NCBI RefSeq assembly: GCF_003815875.1
Contig: NZ_CP033924.1
Location: 3,720,001-3,784,000, forward strand
Reading direction: 5' to 3'
Origin: Chryseobacterium lactis
GTDB taxonomy: Bacteria; Bacteroidota; Bacteroidia; Flavobacteriales; Weeksellaceae
Length of the DNA: 64,000 bases
Positions 1-8,243 of this stretch are shown piece by piece. Below the pieces are notes generated by a model. The model was not told the origin of the DNA and did no database searches. It saw only the letters and a list, made by a program, of their open reading frames with translations. The position numbers and the translations under genes were made by a program. The number at the start of each line of letters is the position of its first letter. Positions within the stretch are counted from its first letter, which is position 1.

Positions 1-230
1 TGATTCGGGCCGTCATCAAAAGTAAGGTAGATCACTCTTTTATCAGGATCTACATTCTCATCATCTATTCTGGGGACCATTTCTGCGGTAGGATGTTCTT
101 GTGAATTCACTTTTTCATTCACTTCATTCTTGAAATTACAGCTGTTCAATAAAACTGAAGTTGCACTCATCAATGCAAACATCCCGAGAAAAGTCTTATT
201 TTTTGCCTTTCCCGCAAAATTTTTTTTCAT
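1..230 (-). CDS. Polysaccharide deacetylase lipoprotein, N-terminal part (cut by window edge)
   Basis: The ATG lies at 228-230 and the frame stays open to base 1, so only about 76 residues are visible. The protein begins with a basic, hydrophobic leader ending in LLNSC, which reads as a lipobox, so it is probably a lipoprotein. About residue 66 onward it shows YLTFDDGPN, the first motif of the NodB homology domain; the two Asp residues in this motif bind metal and act as base in the family. The family removes N- or O-acetyl groups from peptidoglycan or other polysaccharides. The substrate cannot be told because the catalytic domain is cut off. A perfect palindrome lies upstream at 270-285. 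Confidence 0.85.
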   Translation of the reverse strand, partial: MKKNFAGKAKNKTFLGMFALMSATSVLLNSCNFKNEVNEKVNSQEHPTAEMVPRIDDENVDPDKRVIYLTFDDGPN

Positions 231-532
231 AAAAGATAATGGAATTTAATTGTTAAAAATTGTTAAAAATAACATTTGAATGTTAACAAATTATATGCCA
301 TATTTCTTTAATTTTTCCTTTTTAAGATTATTTTAAGAACTTTATTCTAAAGGGGTTTTTTATTGATCTATTGATTGTGATGATATGATTTTGTTTTCGG
401 TAATCATTAACATTTATAAATAGTAAAACGATAGTTGTTCTCTATATTTATTGATATTTCCTTATTCTTCCTGTTTTGGGGAATTATTTTAATTTAACAA
501 ATGAATGATGAACGTTTTAAAGTAAATTAGTC
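231..532. other. Intergenic region with palindrome and short direct repeat
   Basis: This AT-rich gap of about 300 bases separates two minus-strand genes. It holds a 10-base direct repeat TTGTTAAAAA in tandem (250-269) and a perfect inverted repeat TAACATT-TG-AATGTTA (270-285) just upstream of the deacetylase start. No exact TAnnTTTG match and no gene was seen in the remainder. Confidence 0.6.
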
Positions 533-1261
533 TTATTCTAAAATTTCTTTTAAATAGATCGCATTTTCGATTGCCGATGTTCCCCAGGTGTTATTAAAGA
601 AAATAAAAATTTTTTGTGGATGGTGCTTAATCTTTTCGGAGAGATCGTTTAAAAAATCTTTACTGTATAAAGATTTATAAAGAACAGGCTTGCCGTGAAG
701 TCTGTAGTAAAATATTTCAGGATGATTAGTAACAGGTTCTTCCGGAAGGTTACCTGGAAAGCTTACCCCGGAAAAAACAATATTGATATCTTTTAAAAGG
801 TCAAATATATCTTGCCTCCACCAGGATTCATCCCGGAATTCAATCACATTAATATAGTTAAAATCAAGGTTTTCCTTAATACGGTCTATATTTTCCTGAG
901 TATTTTTGAAAGAAGGCGGAAACTGGTACAAAAACCCGGAAAGCTTATCTCTGAGGTGAGTTTGAATATGATTGCAGAAGCTTGTAATTTCTTCTTTTGA
1001 ATCCAAAAGCCGGCTTTGGTGGGTAATGGATTTAGGAATTTTAATAAAGAATCTGAATGAGTCAGGCGTTTCATCATACCATTTCAGAAGTGTTTTGGCG
1101 GTAGGTTTTCTATAAAATGTTGAATTAATTTCAACGGTATTAAAAGTCTTTGCATATAAAGAAAGAAAATCTTTACTTGGGGCATTCTCAGGATATAAAG
1201 ACCCTTTCCAGTCGTTATTATAAAATCCTGAACATCCAATGTAAAGATTTTCTTTTTTCAT
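533..1261 (-). CDS. DUF72 (YecE-like) family protein
   Basis: A 242-residue soluble protein with the hallmarks of DUF72: YIGCSGFYNNDWKGSLYP at the N-terminus, NTVEINSTFYRKP near residue 45, and FRDESWW near residue 141. The family adopts a TIM barrel and its biochemical function is unknown. It starts 4 bases after the stop of the copper ATPase gene, so the two are almost surely co-transcribed, although no functional link to copper is known for the family. The length is normal for the family. Confidence 0.9.
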   Translation of the reverse strand: MKKENLYIGCSGFYNNDWKGSLYPENAPSKDFLSLYAKTFNTVEINSTFYRKPTAKTLLKWYDETPDSFRFFIKIPKSITHQSRLLDSKEEITSFCNHIQTHLRDKLSGFLYQFPPSFKNTQENIDRIKENLDFNYINVIEFRDESWWRQDIFDLLKDINIVFSGVSFPGNLPEEPVTNHPEIFYYRLHGKPVLYKSLYSKDFLNDLSEKIKHHPQKIFIFFNNTWGTSAIENAIYLKEILE

Positions 1262-1265
1262 CGTA

Positions 1266-4121
1266 TTATTTTATATCCAAATCAACGGAATTTAATCGTA
1301 ATGAATTCAAAATTACTGATAAAGAACTGATGCTCATCGCCGCAGCAGCAATCATCGGGGATAATAGAATTCCAAAGAATGGATACAATAATCCTGCCGC
1401 AACAGGAACTCCCAAAACATTGTAAATAAAAGCGAAGAATAAATTCTCTTTAATATTTTTAAGAAGCTTCTCACTTAATAATTTCGCTTTTGCAACACCT
1501 AAAATATCTCCTTTCAGTAATGTGATTTCTGCGCTTTCAATGGCGACATCGGTCCCGGTTCCCATAGCGATTCCTACATTCGATTGAGCCAATGCAGGGG
1601 AGTCGTTGATGCCGTCTCCGGTCATGGCCACGATTTTACCTTGCTGCTGAAGTTTTTTTACTTCATTCAATTTATCTTCAGGAAGACAATTTGCTTTAAA
1701 ATGTTTTATTCCCAGCTCATCTGCAACAGCTTTTGCTGTATGTTCATTGTCACCGGTCATCATCATAACATCAATTCCTTCACTCATCAGTTGTGTAACC
1801 GCTTTTTTAGAACTTTCCTTAATTTTATCTGTAAAGCTGATGAATCCTAATACCTGCTGATCCTGTGCAATATAAGAAATGGTATGTGCCTTTGATTGTA
1901 CTTCTATGGCTTTCTGCTTTAAGTCTTCAGGGATTTGAATCTGATGGGAGGTTAGCAGGCTTTCATTCCCCAGGTAAGCTGTTTTTCCATTAATATTTCC
2001 TTTAACTCCCTTTCCTGAAATATTTTCAAACTGATCTACTTTTTCAGAAGTAATATTTTCTTCTTTCGCTCTTTTGATTACGGCATTGGATAGAGGGTGC
2101 TCTGAGTTTTGATTTAAAGAGTAGGCTAGTTTTAAGATTTGATTTTTATCTTCACTGTTCACTGTTTCAATGTATTCTACAGACGGCTTGCCTTCCGTTA
2201 AGGTTCCTGTTTTATCGGTAATTAAAACATTGACTTTGTTCATTTGTTCAAGAGCTTCTGCGTTTTTGATCAGAATACCGTTTTTAGCACCTTTTCCGAT
2301 TCCTACCATTAAAGACATCGGAGTAGCAAGTCCTAAAGCACAAGGACAAGCGACGATTAAAACAGCAACAGCATTTACAAAAGCAAATAAACTTCTTTTT
2401 CCTTCCGGGCCAAAAAATTGCCATAAAACGAAAGTCAGTGCTGCGATAAGAATAACGACAGGGACAAAAACTTTTGAGACTTTATCCGTTAATTTCTGAA
2501 TAGGAGCTTTGCTTCGGCTGGCTTCATTTACCATTTTGATGATCTGTGAAAGCAAGGTTTCATCACCTACCTTTTCAGCCTTCATAATAAATACCTGATT
2601 GCCGTTGATCGTTCCTGAAGAAACTTTATCATCTACACTTTTTTCAACAGGAACAGGCTCTCCGGTAATCATACTTTCGTCTACTATTGAATTTCCTTCA
2701 GTTATTTTCCCGTCCACCGGAATTTTCTCACCCGGTTTTACTTTTAGAAGATCTCCGATTTTAACCTGAGAAAGCAATACTTTCTTTTCTTCACCATTTA
2801 TCATAAGATTGGCTTCGTCAGGTGAAAGATTCATTAATTCCTTGATGGCATTGCCTGTCTTTTTATGGGCTGCAGCTTCCATCAATTGTCCCAGGATAAC
2901 AAGTGTCAGAATCACACAGACTGCTTCGAAGTATAATGGGATTTCATGATTATGTCCCCGGATTTCATGAGGAATAATGTCCGGGAAAGCCAACGCTACA
3001 ATACTGAAAATAAATGCTGCAGCTACACCAAGAGCAATGAGACTGAACATATTGAGGTTCCATGTTTTAAAAGAAACCCAGCCTCTTTTTAATAAGAACC
3101 AACCGGAGTAAAACATCACCGGAAGTGTTAAAGCAAGCTCGATAAATCCCTGAACCTGATGAGAAAAAGGAAAATTGATAAACATTCCACCCATGGAAAG
3201 GATAAAAACCGGAACGGTAAATGCGAGGGAAATAATAAATTTCCTTTTTAATATATTATAGGTTTCATCTTCATCATCATCACCGCTGTCAGGCATTCTT
3301 ACTAAATCCATTCCACAAATAGGACAGTCTCCAGGTTCATCGCGAATGATTTCAGGATGCATCGGGCAGGTGTATTTGGCTGTTTTCTTTTCAGGATATT
3401 TAACAAGATCCATCCCGCAAACCGGACAGCCTACATTTGAATCATAAGTTTTGTCTCCCTCACAATACATTGGGCAGTAATACTTACCGGCCATTTCATC
3501 AGTAACTTTGGGAGCTTCATGATGATGGCTATGGTCATGATGGTGTGAATGTGAATGTTGATGAGTTGTATCTGCATTGTTGACAAGATCTTGAGTGATT
3601 TCCTCCAGATGCATATGACAAACCGGGCAATCGCCTTTTTCTTCATAGACCTTATCACCTTCACAAAACATCGGACAATAATGTTTTCCAATATTATCTT
3701 TAAAATTCTCAGGAAGATGAGTAGAAGAGTAGGTTGGTTTATAATGAGGATCTTTCGCCAGTTTTTCTTCAATGGGAACCAGATACATATTGCACACCGG
3801 GCATCTTTCTCCCTGTTTGAAGTATACTTTATCACCCTCACATTCCATAGGACAATAATATACGGATGACGGAGATACGCGATCCTGAGGCTTTATAAAA
3901 GATTTTTCAGGAGTATTCGGATCTTCAAGTCTGTATTTTCCTATTTCTGCTAAAGCATTATTAAGTGTTGAAAGTTCTACTTTCTGATCGGAAGTGATCG
4001 TTGCAGTATTGTTTTCCAGATTGACATCGGCTTCTACACCCTGAAGACTGTTCAGTTGATTGGAAATCTTTTTCTGACAGCCTGAGCAGGTCATTCCGAG
4101 TATTTTATACTGTTGTACCAT
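1266..4121 (-). CDS. copA: Copper-translocating P1B-type ATPase with multiple N-terminal metal-binding modules
   Basis: Exports copper from the cytoplasm using ATP. The start at MVQQYK (4121) is chosen because the HMA domain (GMTCSGC, residues 9-15) begins at once; the longer frame to 4151 adds a non-conserved stretch. After HMA come four short CPM...CPVC/CPIC modules: three of the CPMxCEGDK type and one classical CPMHPEI type. A His-rich stretch lies between the second and third. The ATPase core follows: TGEP actuator motif, CPC ion-binding motif in [23 protein letters not shown] phosphorylation site and [11 protein letters not shown] hinge. About eight membrane helices are expected. At 951 residues it is longer than usual because of the N-terminal modules. 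The regulator upstream is a metal-domain/AraC fusion, which supports a copper role; silver or another soft metal is possible. Confidence 0.93.
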   Translation of the reverse strand: MVQQYKILGMTCSGCQKKISNQLNSLQGVEADVNLENNTATITSDQKVELSTLNNALAEIGKYRLEDPNTPEKSFIKPQDRVSPSSVYYCPMECEGDKVYFKQGERCPVCNMYLVPIEEKLAKDPHYKPTYSSTHLPENFKDNIGKHYCPMFCEGDKVYEEKGDCPVCHMHLEEITQDLVNNADTTHQHSHSHHHDHSHHHEAPKVTDEMAGKYYCPMYCEGDKTYDSNVGCPVCGMDLVKYPEKKTAKYTCPMHPEIIRDEPGDCPICGMDLVRMPDSGDDDEDETYNILKRKFIISLAFTVPVFILSMGGMFINFPFSHQVQGFIELALTLPVMFYSGWFLLKRGWVSFKTWNLNMFSLIALGVAAAFIFSIVALAFPDIIPHEIRGHNHEIPLYFEAVCVILTLVILGQLMEAAAHKKTGNAIKELMNLSPDEANLMINGEEKKVLLSQVKIGDLLKVKPGEKIPVDGKITEGNSIVDESMITGEPVPVEKSVDDKVSSGTINGNQVFIMKAEKVGDETLLSQIIKMVNEASRSKAPIQKLTDKVSKVFVPVVILIAALTFVLWQFFGPEGKRSLFAFVNAVAVLIVACPCALGLATPMSLMVGIGKGAKNGILIKNAEALEQMNKVNVLITDKTGTLTEGKPSVEYIETVNSEDKNQILKLAYSLNQNSEHPLSNAVIKRAKEENITSEKVDQFENISGKGVKGNINGKTAYLGNESLLTSHQIQIPEDLKQKAIEVQSKAHTISYIAQDQQVLGFISFTDKIKESSKKAVTQLMSEGIDVMMMTGDNEHTAKAVADELGIKHFKANCLPEDKLNEVKKLQQQGKIVAMTGDGINDSPALAQSNVGIAMGTGTDVAIESAEITLLKGDILGVAKAKLLSEKLLKNIKENLFFAFIYNVLGVPVAAGLLYPFFGILLSPMIAAAAMSISSLSVILNSLRLNSVDLDIK

Positions 4122-4142
4122 GATTCTTAAATTTATACTACA

Positions 4143-4160
4143 AAGTTCCAAAATGAACTT
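4143..4160 (-). promoter_or_regulatory. Inverted repeat overlapping a near-consensus -7 element upstream of copA
   Basis: AAGTTC-CAAAAT-GAACTT is a perfect 6-base-arm inverted repeat. Read on the minus strand its centre contains TCATTTTG (4156 to 4149), one base away from TAnnTTTG, and would start transcription about 20 bases before the copA ATG. A regulator bound here would sit on the promoter. The candidate regulator is the adjacent AraC fusion, by inference only. Confidence 0.4.
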
Positions 4161-4240
4161 CTAAGGTTGTTATAAATTTAAGGATAATAGTTATAAAATT
4201 TAGATTGATAAGGTTAAGGGTGGGAGTGTATTAGAGTATT

Positions 4241-4285
4241 AGAGTGGGAGAGTTGATTATAATGTACAACTAACTCTCCGACTCT
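4241..4285. repeat. Intergenic imperfect inverted repeat
   Basis: The arms AGAGTGGGAGAGTT (4241-4254) and AACTCTCCGACTCT (4272-4285) pair at 13 of 14 positions around a 17-base loop. It sits between the regulator gene and copA. There is no T-run after it on the minus strand, so it is not a textbook terminator. It could attenuate read-through or be a REP-like element. Confidence 0.5.
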
Positions 4286-4301
4286 CACACCTTTCAGATA
4301 A

Positions 4302-4862
4302 CTATAGACTGTCTAGCGGTTTTCTGTGATGATCTTTGAGTTTTTTAAATTCTGTTGGGGTAAATCCGGTCACATTACGAAATTGGGTAGATAAGTGCTG
4401 AACACTTTTATAACCAAGCTTTCCAGCAATTTCCGTTAAGTTGAACTCATTATATAAAAGAAGTTCTTTTACTTTTTCAATTTTTTGCAGGATAAAGAAT
4501 TGTTCTAACGTAATGTTTTCGTTTTGTGAAAAGGTTTTTGAAAGAGAACTGTAATCTTTATGAAGCTTTGAGCTTAAAAATTCAGAAAGCAAAAAATCTT
4601 CATCAATATCCAGTTCACTGACTTTTACAATGATCAGGTTTTTTATTTTCTCAATCAATTGGTGCGCAGAATCCATAATTCTTTCAAAGCCGTTTTCGAG
4701 CAGTTGTTTTTCAATGATCTGAATCTTTTCGGCAGGGATTTCAGATTTCGTTTCTACTTCTCCTAATATAATTGAGTCGGTCTGCACACCTGTGGTATTG
4801 AAAATATTTTCAACAGCTGCAATACATCGGTTGCAGACCATATTTTTTATGAAAATTTTCAT
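4302..4862 (-). CDS. Metal-binding-domain/AraC fusion transcriptional regulator
   Basis: 186 residues. The N-terminus (MKIFIKNMVCNRCIAAVE) carries an MxCxxC motif like the HMA copper-binding loop, followed by an alpha/beta stretch compatible with an HMA-like fold to about residue 70. The C-terminal 100 residues form an AraC-type helix-turn-helix domain (LTEIAGKLGYKSVQHLSTQF, then FKNVTGFTPTEFKK-like ending). It lies directly upstream of copA on the same strand and overlaps the thioesterase gene by 4 bases (ATGA). The likely role is a cytoplasmic copper sensor that controls copA. The architecture is visible in the sequence; the metal specificity is inferred. Confidence 0.82.
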   Translation of the reverse strand: MKIFIKNMVCNRCIAAVENIFNTTGVQTDSIILGEVETKSEIPAEKIQIIEKQLLENGFERIMDSAHQLIEKIKNLIIVKVSELDIDEDFLLSEFLSSKLHKDYSSLSKTFSQNENITLEQFFILQKIEKVKELLLYNEFNLTEIAGKLGYKSVQHLSTQFRNVTGFTPTEFKKLKDHHRKPLDSL

Positions 4863-5254
4863 AGGCTGCCGTTTAACCTATCTTTTACAAATTCGATCTG
4901 GGTTTTACCATGAGGAGAAGGGTTTCCTTCATTATCAAGATTAACCATCACAATTTTATCAACGGTAATAATGGTCTGATGGGTCATTTTGTTTCTGACA
5001 TCACACTTTAACGTAACGGAAGAGGAACCGAAATGGGTCGCCTCAATTCCGATTTCTATAATATCACCTTGTTTGGCAGAACTTACGAAATTGATTTCGG
5101 AGATGAATTTGGTAACTACTTTTGTGTTTTCTAATTGGATGATTGCATACAACGCTGCTTCTTCATCGATCCATTGAAGCAATCTTCCTCCAAAAAGAGA
5201 ATGATTGGGATTTAAATCTTCTGGTTTTACCCATTTTCTGGTATGGTAGTTCAT
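4859..5254 (-). CDS. Acyl-CoA thioesterase, hotdog fold
   Basis: 131 residues with the acyl-CoA hydrolase signature: NHSLFGGRLLQWIDEEAALYA near residues 17-37, where the Asp/Glu pair lines the active site in this family (YciA/BFIT type). It hydrolyses acyl-CoA thioesters in the cytoplasm; chain-length preference cannot be told. It is the first gene of a minus-strand transcript, with TAAATTTG at 5281-5274 as the -7 element, and it overlaps the metal regulator by 4 bases. The pairing with a metal regulator has no obvious metabolic logic. Confidence 0.87.
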   Translation of the reverse strand: MNYHTRKWVKPEDLNPNHSLFGGRLLQWIDEEAALYAIIQLENTKVVTKFISEINFVSSAKQGDIIEIGIEATHFGSSSVTLKCDVRNKMTHQTIITVDKIVMVNLDNEGNPSPHGKTQIEFVKDRLNGSL

Positions 5255-5273
5255 TTTTTAATAATTTGTAGTA

Positions 5274-5281
5274 CAAATTTA
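5274..5281 (-). promoter_or_regulatory. -7 element TAAATTTG of the thioesterase-regulator transcript
   Basis: Read on the minus strand these bases are TAAATTTG, an exact match to the Bacteroidota TAnnTTTG element, 20 bases before the thioesterase ATG. A clear -33 TTG was not found at the expected distance. Confidence 0.55.
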
Positions 5282-5349
5282 AGGTTAAAAGCTGATGTTA
5301 TCAAAAGAATAGTATTTATTGATCAAAAGAGAATTATTCATTTTCTCAA

Positions 5350-5763
5350 TCATTTTCTTTTGGAACGCATGGCTTTTGTTTTTTCAACAGACAGGTCATT
5401 GAGCAGTTTTTGATATTCTTCACTTTCTACCGGTAATAAAGCCACTTTTCCTTCCAAGTTATGATGGAATCCGAATCCGTATCTCTTGGCAAGAGGTGAA
5501 GAGCGAAGGCACGCCTGGCCCTTGGAAAAAAACTTTTCTCTTTCTTCCTTTTTATCACCTTCCGATATGTCGTTTTTTATAGCATAACATTCAAAGATAA
5601 TATCGTCAGAAGAGTATTGATAAGGATTTTTAACGATTTTTTCATATTGAAGAAGAGCTAATGTCTTTTCTTTCTTTTCAGGAGGAATCTGTGATTGAGA
5701 AACGGGACAATCTTCTGCAACCTGAATAAGAGTATTTGTATAATTGGTGGTATGAAGTTTCAT
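5350..5763 (-). CDS. DUF6157 family protein
   Basis: 137 residues, no signal peptide or membrane segment. The N-terminal MKLHTTNYTNTLIQVAEDCP and a downstream SPLAKRYGFGFHHNLEGK segment match what I recall of DUF6157, a small cytoplasmic family of unknown function found across Bacteroidota and Firmicutes. The C-terminus is strongly basic (MRSKRK). It stands alone between the thioesterase and the XRE regulator, with about 75-95 bases on each side. Confidence 0.72.
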   Translation of the reverse strand: MKLHTTNYTNTLIQVAEDCPVSQSQIPPEKKEKTLALLQYEKIVKNPYQYSSDDIIFECYAIKNDISEGDKKEEREKFFSKGQACLRSSPLAKRYGFGFHHNLEGKVALLPVESEEYQKLLNDLSVEKTKAMRSKRK

Positions 5764-5837
5764 TTCAATTTAAATGAGATGGTTATTAAAAATTAAAAAT
5801 CTGAATCACAAAGATCCAGATTTTTTAATGATAAATA

Positions 5838-6041
5838 TTATTCTTTATATTCTAAAATTTCGCCGGGTTGGCAATCCAAAGCTTTACATATAGCTTCCAG
5901 GGTGCTAAAGCGCACTGCCTTTGCTTTGCCGGTTTTTAAAATAGAAAGATTAGATAGTGTAAGATCTACTTTTTCTGACAGCTCATTCAATGACATTTTT
6001 CTTTTGGCCATTATCACATCTAAATTTACTATAATCGGCAT
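5838..6041 (-). CDS. XRE-family helix-turn-helix regulator (YozG-like)
   Basis: 67 residues, consisting of a single Cro/C1-type DNA-binding domain: MAKRKMSLNELSEKVDLTLSNLS then LEAICKALDCQPGEILEY. It follows the DUF2975 membrane protein with 3 bases between them. This pair is a common two-gene unit, in which the small regulator is thought to control its own operon. No effector domain is present. Confidence 0.9.
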   Translation of the reverse strand: MPIIVNLDVIMAKRKMSLNELSEKVDLTLSNLSILKTGKAKAVRFSTLEAICKALDCQPGEILEYKE

Positions 6042-6044
6042 AAT

Positions 6045-6575
6045 CTATATTGTTAAATCGTTTTCAGATTGTATTTCTATTCCTCTTTTAAATACTTGTG
6101 CAATGATAAAAATGATTCCTCCAAAAAACAAATATTCACTTCCAAATCCTATAAAATCATTGATGTTGCTTAGCTGAATTCCTTTTTTAATAAAATCTTC
6201 GCTGTAAGACATTGCTAGTAAAGAAAGGATGCCGATAGCTAATGCAGAATAGCTGATTTTTGTAATGAGTCGCATTACCGTTTCACTGAAAGGAGCTGCC
6301 AGATTAATCTTCTGAAAGATCTGAACAACAAGAAACGCCAGATAAGCTTTGTATCCCGCTAAAAATATAGTACTTGACATCATCAGTTTATATGAATTGA
6401 TATTATATTGATACAGTTCATAGAGATTAAGTCCTTCGTAAAGATTCTTTGCTCCATCAGGGTTTACGATGGTTACGATAAATGAAAAGGCAAGTGCGCC
6501 AGCTTTTACACATGAGCCGATAAATATAATCCAGGCTATAACGTTGAGTACGGAAATAATTTTTGTTGTTTTCAT
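6045..6575 (-). CDS. DUF2975 membrane protein
   Basis: 176 residues with four predicted membrane helices (about residues 8-32, 62-82, 100-122 and 142-165), the usual DUF2975 topology. Its function is unknown. It is the first gene of a two-gene unit with the YozG-like regulator; the pairing of DUF2975 with a small XRE protein is established and suggests a membrane signal modulating the regulator. Confidence 0.85.
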   Translation of the reverse strand: MKTTKIISVLNVIAWIIFIGSCVKAGALAFSFIVTIVNPDGAKNLYEGLNLYELYQYNINSYKLMMSSTIFLAGYKAYLAFLVVQIFQKINLAAPFSETVMRLITKISYSALAIGILSLLAMSYSEDFIKKGIQLSNINDFIGFGSEYLFFGGIIFIIAQVFKRGIEIQSENDLTI

Positions 6576-6738
6576 ATTAATTATATTTTAATTTGATGCA
6601 AATATCAATAATTATTTATTGAAAAACAATAAATATTTGCTTTTTTTCGATTAAATAGCTTTTTTCGATTCAACATAATGTGAGAAATGTTTAAAAAAAG
6701 CTTTGATTTGAAATTATTAATTGTATCTTGCATACGTT

Positions 6739-6746
6739 TATATTTG
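6739..6746 (+). promoter_or_regulatory. -7 element TATATTTG of the RRM gene
   Basis: TATATTTG matches TAnnTTTG exactly and lies about 80 bases before the RRM gene ATG, giving a long AU-rich leader. A TTG at 6721-6723 is 15 bases upstream, shorter than the usual spacing. Long leaders are common for cold-inducible RNA-binding protein genes. Confidence 0.45.
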
Positions 6747-6825
6747 GAATCAATATTTGTTCATTAATTTATGTTGCTTTTCTTTTATATACCAAATTTT
6801 TATTAATTTTTTAATTTATTTTAAA

Positions 6826-7188
6826 ATGAACATTTTTGTTTCAAACATCAATTACGCAACTAAAGAGTATGAGTTGCACGATCTATTCGCAGAATTTGGA
6901 GATGTATCATCTGCCAAAATCGTTACAGACAGAGAAACTGGTCGTTCCAGAGGTTTCGGTTTCGTAGAAATGGGTGATGAAGAAGGGAAGCAGGCTATTG
7001 AAGCTCTTAATCAAAAAGAATTCAACGGAAAAACACTGAACGTATCAGAAGCTAAGCCAAGAGAAGAGAAGCCAAGAAGAAGCTTCGATAACAACAGAAG
7101 TGGTGGTGGTTATGGTAACAACAACAACAGAGGCGGAGGCTATGGTGGTGGTAACAACAACCGTAGTGGAGGCGGAAATCGTTGGTAA
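6826..7188 (+). CDS. RNA-binding protein with one RRM domain and Gly/Asn-rich tail
   Basis: 120 residues. The RRM domain spans about residues 1-80: RNP2 is IFVSNI and RNP1 is RGFGFVEM. The tail is Gly-Asn-Arg rich, resembling the glycine-rich tails of cyanobacterial and plant cold-responsive RNA-binding proteins. The start at 6826 is chosen because RNP2 begins at once; the longer frame to 6721 encodes a non-conserved leader. It probably binds single-stranded RNA as a chaperone. Bacteroidota use this family widely. A strong terminator follows. Confidence 0.93.
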   Translation: MNIFVSNINYATKEYELHDLFAEFGDVSSAKIVTDRETGRSRGFGFVEMGDEEGKQAIEALNQKEFNGKTLNVSEAKPREEKPRRSFDNNRSGGGYGNNNNRGGGYGGGNNNRSGGGNRW

Positions 7189-7195
7189 AAATATG

Positions 7196-7222
7196 AAGCG
7201 GCTTTTTAAGCCGCTTTTTTTA
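7196..7222 (+). terminator. Rho-independent terminator of the RRM gene
   Basis: AAGCGGC / GCCGCTT stem (7196-7202 and 7210-7216) with a 7-base loop and a T-run, 7 bases after the stop codon. Confidence 0.9.
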
Positions 7223-7412
7223 TGCATTTTTTTTTACAAATATAGTATCTGCATCTGAAATAGTAAATTTTAAAACGAATAGTATTATTGAGATTACTAT
7301 TTTTGATCAAAATTTAATTTTCAGTGAATCACTTGATTAGTAATTGTGATGGTAGGTTTATAATTTTTTGGCATAATTTTAGAATTTTTAATTCATCAAA
7401 AAAATAATAGTA

Positions 7413-8174
7413 ATGAAAAGACATTTATTATCATTAGTAATGGTGTTTAGTGGATTCTTATTGAATGCGCAAAATATTTATAACGGCCAGACGCTGCAAC
7501 AAAATAGAAAGTATTGGGGAACAGATAACGGATATTATCTGATGTTTCAAAACGACGGAAATCTGGTATTGTATACAAGAGATGGTTCTCCGGTCTGGGA
7601 TACGAAAACAACAGACAGAGGGGTGAAAGCTGTATTTCAGGAAGATGGAAATTTGGTAGTATACACACCTGCAAATGGAGTAGCGTTTACTTCTAATACG
7701 TATGGTAAAGGAGCAGACAGATTAACTGTTCAGGATGATGGAAATTTGGTTATCTACAATGGATCAAATCCTTTATGGGCCTCTAAAAGCGGAGGTAAAC
7801 CCATCAATAATAATTCCCGCAACGATTATGGTTTTAGAAGAGATTATGTAAATAAAGGATATAAGCTCCGTGGGGGCGAAAAACTTTATTCTTCTAATGG
7901 TAACTATTACCTGATTTTCCAAAATGACGGAAACCTGGTTCTTTCAAATCGTAACGGAAATGCAATATGGGGCGCAGGAACAGAAAGGAGAGGAGACAGA
8001 GCAGAATTTCAGAATGATGGAAATCTCGTTATTTATGACAGATACAATAAATCAATCTGGAGTTCAAATACTTTCGGAAAAGGAGCCGAAAAACTTATGG
8101 TACAGAATGACGGGAATCTGGTAATTTATGGTAGAAATCTTAATCCGGTTTGGAGTACGGGAACCCAACGCTAA
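7413..8174 (+). CDS. Secreted tandem bulb-type (B-lectin) domain protein
   Basis: 253 residues with a signal peptide (about 1-19, ending LLNAQ). Two B-lectin beta-prism domains are joined by a basic linker near residues 128-145. Each has three copies of the mannose-binding consensus QxDxNxVxY. Five of the six are intact (QNDGNLVLY, QEDGNLVVY, QDDGNLVIY, QNDGNLVIY twice) and the fourth ends in Ser instead of Tyr. Size and architecture resemble lectin-like bacteriocins (LlpA/putidacin) of Pseudomonas, but a Sec signal is present here. Glycan binding or adhesion is the alternative. No T9SS sorting domain is visible. Confidence 0.88.
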   Translation: MKRHLLSLVMVFSGFLLNAQNIYNGQTLQQNRKYWGTDNGYYLMFQNDGNLVLYTRDGSPVWDTKTTDRGVKAVFQEDGNLVVYTPANGVAFTSNTYGKGADRLTVQDDGNLVIYNGSNPLWASKSGGKPINNNSRNDYGFRRDYVNKGYKLRGGEKLYSSNGNYYLIFQNDGNLVLSNRNGNAIWGAGTERRGDRAEFQNDGNLVIYDRYNKSIWSSNTFGKGAEKLMVQNDGNLVIYGRNLNPVWSTGTQR

Positions 8175-8203
8175 AAAATAAAAAATACAAAGTTTGTATA
8201 TAT

Positions 8204-8240
8204 AACAAGAGGCTGTTTCTTAATGAAACAGCCTCTTGTT
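8204..8240. terminator. Bidirectional terminator hairpin
   Basis: A perfect 16-base-pair stem (8204-8219 with 8225-8240) around a 5-base loop lies between the convergent lectin and DUF4153 genes and should stop transcription from both sides. Confidence 0.85.
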
Positions 8241-8243
8241 ATT

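Noticed and set aside
3431..3841. 136-codon minus-strand frame inside copA in another frame
   Set aside because: Produced by the repetitive CPM...CPxC coding sequence; the copA frame is clearly the real one.
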